In this document: in pieces, positions 37,866 to 47,699 of the stretch
Position numbering within the stretch: position 1 is the stretch's first letter
Layout: each line of letters starts with the position of its first letter
NCBI RefSeq assembly: GCF_009932725.1
Contig: NZ_BLJU01000020.1
Span: forward strand, 38,036 to 102,035
Direction of reading: 5' to 3'
Length of the DNA stretch: 64,000 nucleotides
DNA from: Pseudomonas yangonensis
GTDB taxonomy: Bacteria > Pseudomonadota > Gammaproteobacteria > Pseudomonadales > Pseudomonadaceae
The notes under the pieces: generated by a model
The model's database searches: none
What the model saw: the letters and a program-made list of their open reading frames with translations, nothing else
Told to the model about the DNA's origin: nothing
Translations under genes and position numbers: made by a program

Positions 37866-40241
37866 TTAGAAGGTCTGACCCAGGGAGAACTGGAATACCT
37901 GGGTATCGGCATCATCCGGCTTCTTGACCGGCATGGCCAGGCTGAAGCTCAGCGGGCCCAGTGCAGTGATCCAGGTCAGACCGACACCCACGGAGCTGGC
38001 CAGATTACTGAAATCGATATCGCAGCTGTCGCTGAGCTTCTTCTGACTGGACGAGCAATTGGTGTCGAACACGTTACCCACATCCCAGAACAGCGCAGTG
38101 CGCAGCGAGCGCTGATCCTTGACGAACGGCAACGGGAAGAGTATCTCGACGCCACCCTGGACAAGAACGTTGCCACCGAACGGCAGCGGGTCCTGATCCG
38201 GATCACGCAGGGTGCCTGGCTTGCCGCCTGGATTCCCCGCACCACGACTCGGCGTACTACGCGGCCCCAGGCTGCTGTCCTTGAAGCCACGTACCGAGTT
38301 GAAACCGCCGGCATAGTAGTGCTCGTAGAACGGCAGCTCCGCGGTACTGCCGTAGCTGTCGCCATAACCCAGCTGGGTGTGGAAACGCAGGGTGTAGTTA
38401 TCGGTAAGCGGGGTGAAGACCTGGCCACGGTAGTCGAGCTTGTAGAACGACAGATCACTGCCCGGAATGGTGGTTTCCAGCACCAGGCTCTGCGAATGAC
38501 CGCGGTTGGCCAACACGCCACGGTTCAGGGTCGACTCGGACCAGCCGATCGAGCCCTTGAAGTTCAGATAGTTGTCACCTTCGGCGTCGATGAAGTCGAA
38601 GATCTCGTCGACGGTATAACGACCGGTATCGATGCTGTCCTGCTGGACGGTCAGACCGTAGGTCAGACGCGAGGTCTCGCTGATCGGGTAACCGATGTTG
38701 ATACCGGCGCCGAGGCTGTCCACCGAGTAGCTGGATACATCGACATCCAGCTCATCGTAGTCGGTGGTGCGATAGAAGGCGTTGTAGCCCAGGCTGACAC
38801 CGTCGACGGTCCAGTAGGGGTCAACGAAGCCGAAGCTGTAGCGGGTCTGGTATTCGCTGCGGGTCAGGCCAATGCTGACCTTGTTACCGGTGCCCAGGAA
38901 GTTGTTCTGGCTGATCGAACCACCGAGGATCAGACCGGCGTTCTGGGCAAAGCCGACGCTGGCGGTGATGGAGCCCGACGGCTGCTCTTCGACGCTGTAG
39001 TTGACGTCGATCTGGTCATCGGTGCCGGGCACCTGGGGGGTTTCGACGTTGACTTCCTTGAAGAAGCCCAGGCGCTCCAGACGCACCTTGGACTGGTCGA
39101 TCAGGTAGGTCGAAGCCCAGCCACCTTCCATCTGACGCATCTCGCGGCGCAGCACTTCGTCTTCGGACTTGGTGTTGCCACGGAAGTTGATGCGATTGAC
39201 GTAGGCGCGCTTGCCCGGGTCTACGAAGAAGGTGATCGAGACGGTGTTGTCCTCGTCGTGCGCTTCCGGCACGCCATTGACGTTGGCGAAGGTATACCCC
39301 TCGTTACCCAGCCGGCGGGTGATCAGCTCGCTGGTGGTGGTCATGATCTTGCGCGAGAAGACCTGCCCTTCCTTGACCAGCAGCAGTGCGCGCACGTCTT
39401 CTTCCGGCACCTTGAGGTCGCCGGACAGCTTCACGTCGCGAACGCTGTACTTCTCGCCTTCTTCGACGTTGACGGTGATGTAGACGTGTTTCTTGTCAGG
39501 AGTGATGGATACCTGAGTGGAGCTGATATCCATGTTGATGTAGCCGCGATCCAGGTAGTAGGAGCGCAGTCGCTCCAGGTCGCCCGAAAGCTTTTCACGC
39601 GCGTACTTGTCGTCGTTCTTGAAGAAGGACAGCCAGTTGGTGGTCTTCAGCTCGAACAGATCGACCAGGTCCTCATCGGAGAACACGGTGTTGCCGACCA
39701 CGTTTATGTGGGAGATCGCGGCGACGGTGCCTTCGTTGATGGTGATCTTCAGCGCCACGCGGTTACGCGGCTGCGGAATCACTTCGGCCTCGATCTCGGC
39801 CGAATAGCGGCCCTGAGCGACATACTGGCGCTGCAGTTCGTTACGCACGCCCTCGAGGGTGGCGCGCTGGAAAATCTCGCCCTCGGCCAGACCGGACTGG
39901 TTCAGGCCCTTGAGCAGATCTTCGGTGGTGATGGCCTTGTTGCCCTCGATCTCGATACCGGAGATGGAAGGACGCTCGACCACGGTGACGACCAGCACAT
40001 CGCCGTCGCGACCGAGCTGGATGTCCTGGAAAAAGCCGGTACGGAACAGGGAGCGAGTGGCATCGACCAGTTGGCGATCATCGACCTGCTCGCCCACATT
40101 GAGCGGCAGTGCGCCAAACACGCTGCCCGCGGATACGCGCTGCAGGCCGTTGACGCGAATATCGGAGATGGTGAAGGACTCGGCGTGAACTTCGGCGATC
40201 ATCAATGCGGACAGCACCGCAGGTAGCAGCAGACGTTTCAT
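37866..40241 (-). CDS. bamA: Outer-membrane protein assembly factor BamA
   Basis: BamA is the central Omp85 insertase of the BAM complex. The 791-residue precursor has a signal peptide ending EVHA, five POTRA domains to about residue 420, and a 16-strand barrel with the diagnostic VRGF motif (SVRGFKDSSLG). It ends in phenylalanine (SLGQTF). The ATG at 40241 is preceded by AAAGGA; an upstream in-frame start adds a non-conserved stretch. It lies in the rseP-bamA-skp-lpxD order conserved across gammaproteobacteria. Confidence 0.98.
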   Translation of the reverse strand: MKRLLLPAVLSALMIAEVHAESFTISDIRVNGLQRVSAGSVFGALPLNVGEQVDDRQLVDATRSLFRTGFFQDIQLGRDGDVLVVTVVERPSISGIEIEGNKAITTEDLLKGLNQSGLAEGEIFQRATLEGVRNELQRQYVAQGRYSAEIEAEVIPQPRNRVALKITINEGTVAAISHINVVGNTVFSDEDLVDLFELKTTNWLSFFKNDDKYAREKLSGDLERLRSYYLDRGYINMDISSTQVSITPDKKHVYITVNVEEGEKYSVRDVKLSGDLKVPEEDVRALLLVKEGQVFSRKIMTTTSELITRRLGNEGYTFANVNGVPEAHDEDNTVSITFFVDPGKRAYVNRINFRGNTKSEDEVLRREMRQMEGGWASTYLIDQSKVRLERLGFFKEVNVETPQVPGTDDQIDVNYSVEEQPSGSITASVGFAQNAGLILGGSISQNNFLGTGNKVSIGLTRSEYQTRYSFGFVDPYWTVDGVSLGYNAFYRTTDYDELDVDVSSYSVDSLGAGINIGYPISETSRLTYGLTVQQDSIDTGRYTVDEIFDFIDAEGDNYLNFKGSIGWSESTLNRGVLANRGHSQSLVLETTIPGSDLSFYKLDYRGQVFTPLTDNYTLRFHTQLGYGDSYGSTAELPFYEHYYAGGFNSVRGFKDSSLGPRSTPSRGAGNPGGKPGTLRDPDQDPLPFGGNVLVQGGVEILFPLPFVKDQRSLRTALFWDVGNVFDTNCSSSQKKLSDSCDIDFSNLASSVGVGLTWITALGPLSFSLAMPVKKPDDADTQVFQFSLGQTF

Positions 40242-40325
40242 GAAGTCCTTTCTTATTCCAACTGACGATAAAACTGCCGCCTGAGCGACACTTCTTTTAA
40301 ATCTCAAGAACGTATTCAGCAGTGC

Positions 40326-41678
40326 TCACAGGCGGCTGAGGTCGTTGACCAGGGCGAGCAACATGACCCCGATGACCAGACTGATGCCGATCTGCATCCC
40401 CCAACCCTGAACCCGCTCAGACAAGGGGCGACCACGCACCCACTCGACCAGATAAAACAGCAGATGCCCACCATCCAGTACAGGGATGGGCAGCAGATTG
40501 AGAACCCCCAGGCTAATACTCAGATATGCAAGGAATTTAAGGAAATCCCCCAGCCCTGACTCAGCTGAAGCGCCCGCCACTTTAGCAATGGTTATCGGCC
40601 CACTCAAGTTTTTTACCGAGAGCTCTCCGAACAGCATTTTCTTCAGCGAATCGAGGGTCAACAGGCTCATTGCCCAGGTCTGACGCATCCCTTCGGCGAT
40701 ACCCTCGAGCGGGCCGTAACGCACCTCGCGGAGCATCTCCGGCGGCCATTCGACGCCCTGAACACCAGCACCCAGATAGCCACTGCGCGCCTCCCCCTCA
40801 CCGCGCGAGGCCAGGGTCAACTGCACATCCTGCACCTGACCGTCGCGCTCGAAGCGCAGCGCGACAGCCTCGCCCGGCATGGCCCGCACCCGATCGACCA
40901 GACCCTGCCAATCGGCAAGCGGCTCGCCATCCAGCGCGAGAAGGCGGTCGCCCGCCTGCAGCCCGGCGGCATGGGCCGGCCCCTTGGAATCGACCTCCGC
41001 CAGCACCGGCTCCAGCGCCGGACGCCACGGACGAATGCCCAGCGAACCGATCGGATCCGGCTCATCGACGCCGCGCAGCCAGTTGTCCAGCTGCACCTGC
41101 TTAAGCGTTTCGACCGTGGAACCCGGCTCCGTCACGCGCAGGTCGAGCGCACCGCTCTCACCTAAACGTCTGACCAGTTGCAGGTTGACCGCAGCCCAGC
41201 CGGTGGTGGCTTCACCATTGACCGCAACGATTTCCTGCCCTGCACGCAACCCGGCCACCTCTGCCAGGCTCTCCGGCTCCACCGCGCCGATGACCGGGCG
41301 CACCTGCTGGCTGCCGAGCATGGCGACGAACCAGAAGAACAGCAGCGCCAGGAGGAAATTGGCCAGCGGGCCGGCAGCGACGATCGCGATACGCTGACGC
41401 ACGCTCTTGCGATTGAAGGACTGCTCGACCAGCGCCGGCGGGACATCGCCCTCGCGCTCATCGAGCATCTTGACGTAGCCGCCAAGGGGAATGGCAGCCA
41501 CCACGAATTCCGTGCCATGGCGATCATGCCAACGCACGAGCGGCGTACCGAAACCGACGGAGAAACGCAGAACCTTGACGCCGCAGCGCCGGGCCACCCA
41601 GAAGTGCCCATACTCGTGAAAGGTCACCAGGACACCCAACGCAATCAGGGTGCCAACCAGCATATACAGCCCACTCAT
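40326..41678 (-). CDS. rseP: Site-2 intramembrane zinc protease RseP
   Basis: RseP cleaves the anti-sigma factor (MucA or RseA) and releases AlgU/sigma-E during envelope stress. The 450-residue protein has the zinc motif HEYGH at 21-25 in the first membrane segment, two PDZ domains in the periplasmic loop, and the second zinc-ligand region LLPIPVLDGGH near the C-terminus. It lies between dxr and bamA. Confidence 0.97.
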   Translation of the reverse strand: MSGLYMLVGTLIALGVLVTFHEYGHFWVARRCGVKVLRFSVGFGTPLVRWHDRHGTEFVVAAIPLGGYVKMLDEREGDVPPALVEQSFNRKSVRQRIAIVAAGPLANFLLALLFFWFVAMLGSQQVRPVIGAVEPESLAEVAGLRAGQEIVAVNGEATTGWAAVNLQLVRRLGESGALDLRVTEPGSTVETLKQVQLDNWLRGVDEPDPIGSLGIRPWRPALEPVLAEVDSKGPAHAAGLQAGDRLLALDGEPLADWQGLVDRVRAMPGEAVALRFERDGQVQDVQLTLASRGEGEARSGYLGAGVQGVEWPPEMLREVRYGPLEGIAEGMRQTWAMSLLTLDSLKKMLFGELSVKNLSGPITIAKVAGASAESGLGDFLKFLAYLSISLGVLNLLPIPVLDGGHLLFYLVEWVRGRPLSERVQGWGMQIGISLVIGVMLLALVNDLSRL

Positions 41679-41737
41679 TTCACTTCTCCAGCCCTATGGG
41701 CCGCTCAAGTTCCGATGCACGCCAGATGACTGACGAC

Positions 41738-42922
41738 TCAACGACCCGCGAGCCACTGCCCGGCCAGCTCACGCGCGCGCATATCCGCCTCGAATACCGC
41801 ATCGAGCGCTTCGACCGCCCGGACCGGCTGCGCGTTCAGCACGGACTCAATCATACGCGCGATATCGGTGAAACGGATGCGGCGCTGCAGGAACGCCTCG
41901 ACCGCCACCTCGTTGGCCGCGTTGAGCATCGCCGGCGCACTGCCGCCGGCCTGCACCGCCTCGCGCGCCAGGCGCAAACAAGGGAAACGCTGCTCGTCGG
42001 GGCGTTCGAAATCCAGGCGACCGACAGCAAACAGATCCAGGGGCGAGACCCCCGAATCGATGCGCTCCGGCCAGGCCAGGGCATGAGCAATCGGCGTACG
42101 CATGTCCGGGTTGCCCAGCTGAGCCAGCACCGACCCATCCACATAATCGACCAGCGAGTGGATCACGCTCTGCCGGTGAATGACCACCTCGATCTGCTCG
42201 GGACGGGCGTCGAACAACCAGCAAGCCTCGATCATCTCCAGGCCCTTGTTCATCATGCTCGCCGAATCGACCGAGATCTTGCGCCCCATCGACCAGTTCG
42301 GATGCGCGCAAGCCTGCTCCGGCGTAACGCGCTCCAGCTCGGCCAGCGGCGTTTCGCGAAACGGCCCGCCGGAGGCAGTGAGCAGCACGCGGCGCACGCC
42401 GACTGCCTGCAGACCGCGCGAATAGTCACCCGGCAAACACTGGAAGATGGCGTTGTGCTCGCTATCGATCGGTAAAAGAACAGCACCGCTCTGCTTGACC
42501 GCCTGCATGAACAAGGCGCCAGACATCACCAGTGCCTCCTTGTTGGCCAGCAACACCTTCTTGCCGGCCTGCACTGCCGCAAGCGTCGGTCTGAGGCCGG
42601 CAGCACCGACGATGGCGGCCATCACGCAGTCCACCGCCTTATCGGCCGACACCGCGCATAGCCCTTCTTCGCCAACCAGCACTTCGGTCTCCAGCCCGGC
42701 GGCGCGCAAGTGATTCTGCAGCTCGAGCGCCGATTCGGCATCGGGAACCACGGCGTAGCGCGGACGATGGCGCACGCACAGCACCTGCAGCTCCGCCAGA
42801 CGGGAAAAACCGGTCAGGGCGAATACCTGATAGCGCTCGGGATGACGAGCGATCACGTCCAGCGTGCTAAGTCCGATGGAGCCGGTCGCCCCCAGCACGG
42901 TCACCTGCTGCACTGAACTCAC
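41738..42922 (-). CDS. dxr: 1-deoxy-D-xylulose 5-phosphate reductoisomerase
   Basis: Dxr makes 2-C-methyl-D-erythritol 4-phosphate, the second step of the MEP pathway. The 394 residues contain the NADPH-binding LGATGSIGLSTLDV, VDSASMMNKGLEMIEA and TASGGPFRE motifs. The start is a GTG at 42922 that overlaps the cdsA stop (GTGA). Three MEP genes (dxr, ispD, ispF) lie in this window at separate places. Confidence 0.97.
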   Translation of the reverse strand: MSSVQQVTVLGATGSIGLSTLDVIARHPERYQVFALTGFSRLAELQVLCVRHRPRYAVVPDAESALELQNHLRAAGLETEVLVGEEGLCAVSADKAVDCVMAAIVGAAGLRPTLAAVQAGKKVLLANKEALVMSGALFMQAVKQSGAVLLPIDSEHNAIFQCLPGDYSRGLQAVGVRRVLLTASGGPFRETPLAELERVTPEQACAHPNWSMGRKISVDSASMMNKGLEMIEACWLFDARPEQIEVVIHRQSVIHSLVDYVDGSVLAQLGNPDMRTPIAHALAWPERIDSGVSPLDLFAVGRLDFERPDEQRFPCLRLAREAVQAGGSAPAMLNAANEVAVEAFLQRRIRFTDIARMIESVLNAQPVRAVEALDAVFEADMRARELAGQWLAGR

Positions 42923-43734
42923 AGCGCGCCCCAGCCCGACAGCCAGAGCAATGTGGCGAACACGGGAATGGCGGCGGTAAGGCTGTCGATACGGTCCAGC
43001 ACGCCACCGTGCCCCGGCAGCAGATTGCTGCTGTCCTTGATCCCGGACTGACGCTTGAACATGCTCTCGGTCAGGTCACCAACCACCGAAATCAGCACCA
43101 CCACAGCCGCGCCAGCCATGGCCAGCAACAACCCCGTGACGGACCAACCCTGCTGCAATCCGACAAGCAGAGTGATCAGCAGACTGGCCGCGAGGCCGCC
43201 ATACAGCCCTTCCCAGCTTTTGCCCGGGCTGACCCTGGGCGCCAACTTGCGCTTGCCGAATGTCTTGCCGGAGAAGTAGGCGCCAATATCCGCGCCCCAC
43301 ACCAGCACCATCACCGCAATGATCAGCGCGTTGGCCTGCGGCCATTGTTTGAGCAGAACCAATCCCTGCCAGGCTGGCAGAAGAATCAACAGACCGATCA
43401 GCAGCTTGCCGGGCAAGCCACCCCAGTAACGACTGCTGTCGGGGTAGTTGAGTACCAGCAGCGTCGCCGCCCCCCACCACAGCACGGCAGCGAGCAGCAG
43501 CAGTGGCGCCAGCGTCGGCAGCAGATAAAGACCAAAGAGCAGGACCGCCACCGCCGCCGCGTAGGCGATGCGCTGAGGCTGAGCGCCAAACCCGGCCAGG
43601 CGCGCCCACTCCCAGGCGCCCAGCGTGACCACCGCACCAATGAACAATGCGAAAGCACCGCCGTCGAGCAGGAAAAACCCGCCTAGAGCGATGGGCAGCA
43701 GTACCAGCGCCGTGATGATTCGTTGTTTGAGCAT
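42919..43734 (-). CDS. cdsA: Phosphatidate cytidylyltransferase
   Basis: CdsA forms CDP-diacylglycerol, the precursor of all phospholipids. The 271-residue protein has about seven hydrophobic segments and the full family signature, S-x-x-KR-x4-KD-x5-P-x-HGG (SMFKRQSGIKDSSNLLPGHG) near the C-terminus. Its ATG overlaps the uppS stop by one base (TAATG). Confidence 0.98.
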   Translation of the reverse strand: MLKQRIITALVLLPIALGGFFLLDGGAFALFIGAVVTLGAWEWARLAGFGAQPQRIAYAAAVAVLLFGLYLLPTLAPLLLLAAVLWWGAATLLVLNYPDSSRYWGGLPGKLLIGLLILLPAWQGLVLLKQWPQANALIIAVMVLVWGADIGAYFSGKTFGKRKLAPRVSPGKSWEGLYGGLAASLLITLLVGLQQGWSVTGLLLAMAGAAVVVLISVVGDLTESMFKRQSGIKDSSNLLPGHGGVLDRIDSLTAAIPVFATLLWLSGWGAL

Positions 43735-44480
43735 TAGGAGCGCGCCTCAGCTTCCACCTGCTCGCTGGTCTTGCCGAAGCGACGCTGGCGGGTAGCGAAA
43801 TCGGCCAACGCCTTACGCATGGCCTCGTGCTTGAAATCCGGCCAATAGAGGTCGGAGAAGTACAGTTCACTGTAGGCCAACTGCCACAGAAGGAAATTGC
43901 TGATGCGGTGCTCGCCCCCCGTGCGAATGCACAGGTCGGGCAAAGGCAGATCACCGGTAGCCAGACAGCCCTGGAGCAACTGCGGCGTAATGTCCTCTGG
44001 CTGCAGATGCCCTGCCTGCACCTCTCGCGCCAGGCGCTGAGAGGCCTGGGCGATATCCCACTGACCGCCGTAATTGGCCGCGATCTGTAGGGTGAAACGG
44101 CGATTGCCGGCGGTCAGCAGCTCGGCTTCGCGCATGGCAGCCTGCAGCTCGGGATGAAAGCGCGAGCGGTCGCCGATGATGCGCAAACTGATGTCGTTAT
44201 CCTGCAGACGCCTGGCCTCACGACGCAGCGCACTGAGGAACAACTCCATCAGCGCGCCGACCTCTTCGGCCGGGCGCTGCCAGTTTTCACTGGAGAAGGC
44301 GAACAGGGTGAGCACCTCGACACCCGACTCGGCACAGACCTCGATCACCGCGCGAACCGCGTCGACCCCGGCCTTGTGCCCCGCCACTCCTGGCAACAGG
44401 CGCTTCTTCGCCCAGCGATTGTTGCCATCCATGATGATGGCGACATGCCGCGGCACCGCCCCCTGCTTGTTCTTGTCCAT
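43734..44480 (-). CDS. uppS: Undecaprenyl diphosphate synthase
   Basis: UppS elongates farnesyl diphosphate to the C55 lipid carrier used for peptidoglycan and O-antigen. The 248-residue protein has VAIIMDGNNRWAKKR with the catalytic Asp18, and RTGGEHRISNFLLWQLAYSE near the C-terminus. The ATG at 44480 (MDKNKQGAVPRH) is preferred to a TTG seven codons upstream. It lies 17 bases after frr and feeds the same carrier pool that a DUF368 protein at 14324 may recycle. Confidence 0.97.
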   Translation of the reverse strand: MDKNKQGAVPRHVAIIMDGNNRWAKKRLLPGVAGHKAGVDAVRAVIEVCAESGVEVLTLFAFSSENWQRPAEEVGALMELFLSALRREARRLQDNDISLRIIGDRSRFHPELQAAMREAELLTAGNRRFTLQIAANYGGQWDIAQASQRLAREVQAGHLQPEDITPQLLQGCLATGDLPLPDLCIRTGGEHRISNFLLWQLAYSELYFSDLYWPDFKHEAMRKALADFATRQRRFGKTSEQVEAEARS

Positions 44481-44497
44481 GTGTGGGCGCCCAGCCG

Positions 44498-45055
44498 TCA
44501 AACGGCCATCAGGTCCGCTTCCTTGACCTCGAGCGCCTTGTCCACCTCGGCAATGAACTTGTCGGTGATCTTCTGCAGCTCGTCAGCGGCGCGACGCTCT
44601 TCGTCTTCGCTGATTTCCTTGGCCTTGGAAAGCTTCTTCAGCTCGGCCAGGGCATCACGACGCACGTTGCGTACAGCGACCTTGGCATCTTCGGCCACGC
44701 CACGCGCCTGCTTGGTGTAGCCCTTACGGGTTTCCTCGGTCAGGGCCGGCATCGGCACGCGAATGGTGGTACCGGCGCTGGACGGGTTCAGCCCCAGGTC
44801 GGAAGTCAGGATGGCCTTCTCGATGGCCGCGCTGAGGTTCTTGTCATGCGCGACGATCTTCAGGGTGCGCGCATCTTCGACGGTGATCGCAGCGACCTGA
44901 TTGAGCGGCATGTCGCTGCCCCAGGCCGGGACCTTGATGCTGTCGAGAATGCTCGGATGGGCACGACCGGTACGAATGGAGGCCAGGTTGCGACCCAGCG
45001 CCTCCAGGGACTTGCTCATGCGCTCCTGAGCGTCTTTCTTGATGTCGTTGATCAT
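44498..45055 (-). CDS. frr: Ribosome recycling factor
   Basis: RRF, with EF-G, splits post-termination ribosomes. The 185-residue protein has the standard length and the conserved RTGRAHPSILD and PLNQVAAI segments, with the long three-helix bundle at both ends (VRNVRRDAL). Its ATG overlaps the pyrH stop by four bases, so it is translationally coupled in the pyrH-frr-uppS-cdsA-dxr chain. Confidence 0.98.
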   Translation of the reverse strand: MINDIKKDAQERMSKSLEALGRNLASIRTGRAHPSILDSIKVPAWGSDMPLNQVAAITVEDARTLKIVAHDKNLSAAIEKAILTSDLGLNPSSAGTTIRVPMPALTEETRKGYTKQARGVAEDAKVAVRNVRRDALAELKKLSKAKEISEDEERRAADELQKITDKFIAEVDKALEVKEADLMAV

Positions 45056-45795
45056 TGTGCATCCTCCTCGATCAGAGTTCCTTCAGCGCCGCCCACTACA
45101 ACGTTCAGCAGGGCGCCGGGCTTGTTCATGTTGAAGACCCGCAGCGGCATGGTGTGATCACGGCACAGACAGATGGCAGTCAGATCCATCACGCCCAGCT
45201 TGCGATCAAGCACCTCGTCATAGGTCAGACGCTCGAACTTCTCGGCATGCGGGTCCTTGAACGGGTCGGCAGTGTACACGCCATCGACCTTGGTCGCCTT
45301 CAGAACCACGTCGGCATCGATCTCGATGGCGCGCAGGCAGGCAGCCGAATCGGTGGTGAAGAACGGATTGCCGGTGCCCGCAGCGAAGATAACCACCTCA
45401 CCCGTCTTCAGGTGACGCATGGCCTTGCGACGGTCGTAATGATCGGTCACGCCGACCATGGAAATCGCCGACATGACGATGGCCGGGATGTTCGAGCGCT
45501 CCAGCGCATCACGCATGGCCAGGGCGTTCATCACGGTCGCCAGCATGCCCATGTGGTCACCGGTCACGCGATCCATACCGGCAGCGGACAGCGCCGCACC
45601 GCGGAACAGATTGCCACCGCCGATCACCAGGCCGACCTGCACGCCGATACCGACCAGCTGGCCGACTTCCAGCGCCATGCGGTCGAGCACCTTGGGATCG
45701 ATACCGAAATCTTCCGAGCCCATCAGGGCTTCGCCGCTAAGTTTGAGCAGAATGCGTTTGTAGCGAGGTTGGCGACCAGTGGTCTGCTGAGCCAT
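45052..45795 (-). CDS. pyrH: UMP kinase
   Basis: PyrH is the hexameric bacterial UMP kinase, regulated by GTP and UTP. The 247-residue amino-acid-kinase fold has RILLKLSGEALMG, the GGGNLFRGA loop and the ATKVDGVYTADP segment. The ATG at 45795 has AGGAGAG upstream; a TTG 19 codons earlier is rejected because its extra residues are not conserved. It is separated from tsf by 188 bases containing a hairpin. Confidence 0.97.
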   Translation of the reverse strand: MAQQTTGRQPRYKRILLKLSGEALMGSEDFGIDPKVLDRMALEVGQLVGIGVQVGLVIGGGNLFRGAALSAAGMDRVTGDHMGMLATVMNALAMRDALERSNIPAIVMSAISMVGVTDHYDRRKAMRHLKTGEVVIFAAGTGNPFFTTDSAACLRAIEIDADVVLKATKVDGVYTADPFKDPHAEKFERLTYDEVLDRKLGVMDLTAICLCRDHTMPLRVFNMNKPGALLNVVVGGAEGTLIEEDAQ

Positions 45796-45928
45796 TGCAA
45801 GTCTCTCCTGCGGCGATATGAAATTCTTCAGCAACGCGCTTGCGCGCTGCAATTATCCGGCACTTCGAACGTGCCGACGACCGCAGGTTGCACGGCCGCT
45901 TGTACATTTGTCGCCCCTTATTCGGCAA

Positions 45929-45958
45929 AGAGGCTGCACGCGCAAGCGGGCAGCCTCT
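45929..45958 (-). terminator. Hairpin downstream of tsf, partial terminator
   Basis: AGAGGCTGC (45929-45937) pairs with GCAGCCTCT (45950-45958); on the minus strand only TTGCC follows. It probably ends most rpsB-tsf transcripts before pyrH. Confidence 0.65.
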
Positions 45959-45983
45959 CTGGGACAACTGGCCTAACCGCCGA

Positions 45984-46847
45984 TTACTGCTTGCTGGCAG
46001 CAACCTGAGCGGCAACTTCGGCAGCGAAGTCGGTCTCGGCCTTCTCGATGCCCTCGCCCACTTCGTAACGAACGAAGGAAACGACTTCGGCACCGGCTTT
46101 CTTGACCAGGTCACCGACCTTGACTTCCGGATCCATGATGAAGGCTTGCTCGACCAGGCTGGCTTCGGCCAGGAACTTGGCGATACGGCCTTTGACCATG
46201 TTTTCCACGATGTTTTCCGGCTTGCCGGCGATCTTCTCGGCGTTCAGCTGCAGGAAGATTTCCTTTTCCTTGGCAACCAGCTCCTCGGAAACCTGGTCCG
46301 GGGAAACAACGGCCGGGTTGGAAGCGGCAACGTGCATGGCAACGTGCTTGGCCAGTTCGTCGTTGCCGCCTTTCAGGACAACCAGAACGCCGATGCGGTG
46401 GCCGTGCAGGTAGGCACCAACGGTTTCACCGGAAACGGCAGTCAGACGACGGATGTTGACGTTCTCGCCGCACTTGGCAACCAGGGCTTCACGAGCCGAC
46501 TCGCGGGAAGCGATCAGCGGAGCAGCGTCGGTCAGGTTCTTCTCGAAGGCTTCGTCGATGCTTTCTTTGACGAAGGCCTTGAAGTCGTCCTGCAGGGCCA
46601 GGAAGTCGGTCTGCGAGTTGACTTCGATGATCACGCCACGGCCACCTTCGACGCGAACGGCGATGGAGCCTTCGGCGGCGATGTTGCCGGCCTTCTTGGC
46701 GGCCTTGATGGCACCGGAAGCGCGCATGTCATCAATGGCTTTCTCGATATCGCCACCAGCGGCAACCAGGGCCTTCTTGCATTCCATCATGCCTTGGCCG
46801 GTACGCTCGCGCAGTTCTTTAACCAGGGCTGCAGTAATCTCTGCCAT
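45984..46847 (-). CDS. tsf: Elongation factor Ts
   Basis: EF-Ts catalyses GDP release from EF-Tu. The 287 residues start MAEITAALVKELRERTGQGMMECKKAL, the conserved N-terminal domain, followed by the core repeats with SQTDFLALQDDFKAF. It lies downstream of rpsB, from which it is separated by 111 bases with a GC-rich hairpin, as in most bacteria. Confidence 0.99.
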   Translation of the reverse strand: MAEITAALVKELRERTGQGMMECKKALVAAGGDIEKAIDDMRASGAIKAAKKAGNIAAEGSIAVRVEGGRGVIIEVNSQTDFLALQDDFKAFVKESIDEAFEKNLTDAAPLIASRESAREALVAKCGENVNIRRLTAVSGETVGAYLHGHRIGVLVVLKGGNDELAKHVAMHVAASNPAVVSPDQVSEELVAKEKEIFLQLNAEKIAGKPENIVENMVKGRIAKFLAEASLVEQAFIMDPEVKVGDLVKKAGAEVVSFVRYEVGEGIEKAETDFAAEVAAQVAASKQ

Positions 46848-46896
46848 CTTGAAAATCCTCTCGGTAGGTCTTCAACCAAATCAAATCTTTGAGTGG

Positions 46897-46919
46897 CAAA
46901 AAGGGGGCCTAGCCCCCTT
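46897..46919 (-). terminator. Attenuator-like hairpin between rpsB and tsf
   Basis: AAGGGGGC (46901-46908) and GCCCCCTT (46912-46919) pair around a three-base loop and are followed on the minus strand by a short T run and GCC. It probably sets the ratio of rpsB to tsf transcripts. Confidence 0.7.
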
Positions 46920-46958
46920 CTTGCACAGCGCATAACGCTAAATGCTTGGCGTTACCGC

Positions 46959-47699
46959 TTAGCCTTCGGCGCTCTCGGCCGCGGCTTCTTCGACGAACTC
47001 TTCAGTCGCGCCGCCAGCGTTGCTGCGACCACGGATCACGGCGTCAGCCATGGCACCCATGTACAGCTGGATGGCGCGGATGGCGTCATCGTTACCCGGG
47101 ATGATGTAGTCAACGCCTTCCGGGCTGCTGTTGGTATCGACGACGCCGATAACCGGGATGCCCAACTTGTTGGCTTCGGTGATGGCAATGCGCTCGTGGT
47201 CAACGTCGATCACGAACAGAGCGTCCGGCAGACCGCCCATGTCCTTGATACCACCCAGGCTGCGATCCAGTTTTTCCAGATCGCGGGTACGCATCAGGGC
47301 TTCTTTCTTGGTCAGCTTGGCGAAGGTGCCGTCCTGGGACTGGGTTTCCAGCTCGCGCAGGCGCTTGATCGAAGCACGGATGGTCTTGTAGTTGGTCAGC
47401 ATGCCGCCCAGCCAGCGGTGATCGACGAACGGCGAGCCGCAACGAGCAGCTTCTTCGCGAACGATCTTGCCAGCGGAACGCTTGGTGCCGACGAACAGGA
47501 TCTTGTTCTTGCCAGCAGCCAGCTTTTCAACGAACGACAGGGCGTCGTTGAACATCGGCAGGGTTTTTTCGAGGTTGATGATGTGAATCTTGTTGCGCGC
47601 GCCGAAAATGTACTTACCCATTTTCGGGTTCCAGTAACGGGTCTGGTGGCCGAAGTGCACACCGGCCTTCAGCATATCGCGCATGTTGACTTGGGACAT
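46959..47699 (-). CDS. rpsB: 30S ribosomal protein S2
   Basis: S2 is a late-assembling 30S protein that helps to recruit S1. The 246-residue protein starts SQVNMRDMLKAGVHFGHQTRYWNPKM and contains the internal coiled-coil domain and the LPDALFVIDVDHERIA and PGNDDAIRAI segments. It lies first in an rpsB-tsf pair. A roughly 130-base leader separates the ATG from a putative promoter. Confidence 0.99.
   Translation of the reverse strand: MSQVNMRDMLKAGVHFGHQTRYWNPKMGKYIFGARNKIHIINLEKTLPMFNDALSFVEKLAAGKNKILFVGTKRSAGKIVREEAARCGSPFVDHRWLGGMLTNYKTIRASIKRLRELETQSQDGTFAKLTKKEALMRTRDLEKLDRSLGGIKDMGGLPDALFVIDVDHERIAITEANKLGIPVIGVVDTNSSPEGVDYIIPGNDDAIRAIQLYMGAMADAVIRGRSNAGGATEEFVEEAAAESAEG

Noticed and set aside
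38319..40226. Open frame of 635 codons opposite bamA
   Set aside because: Shadow of a well-supported gene; no ribosome-binding site or known domain.
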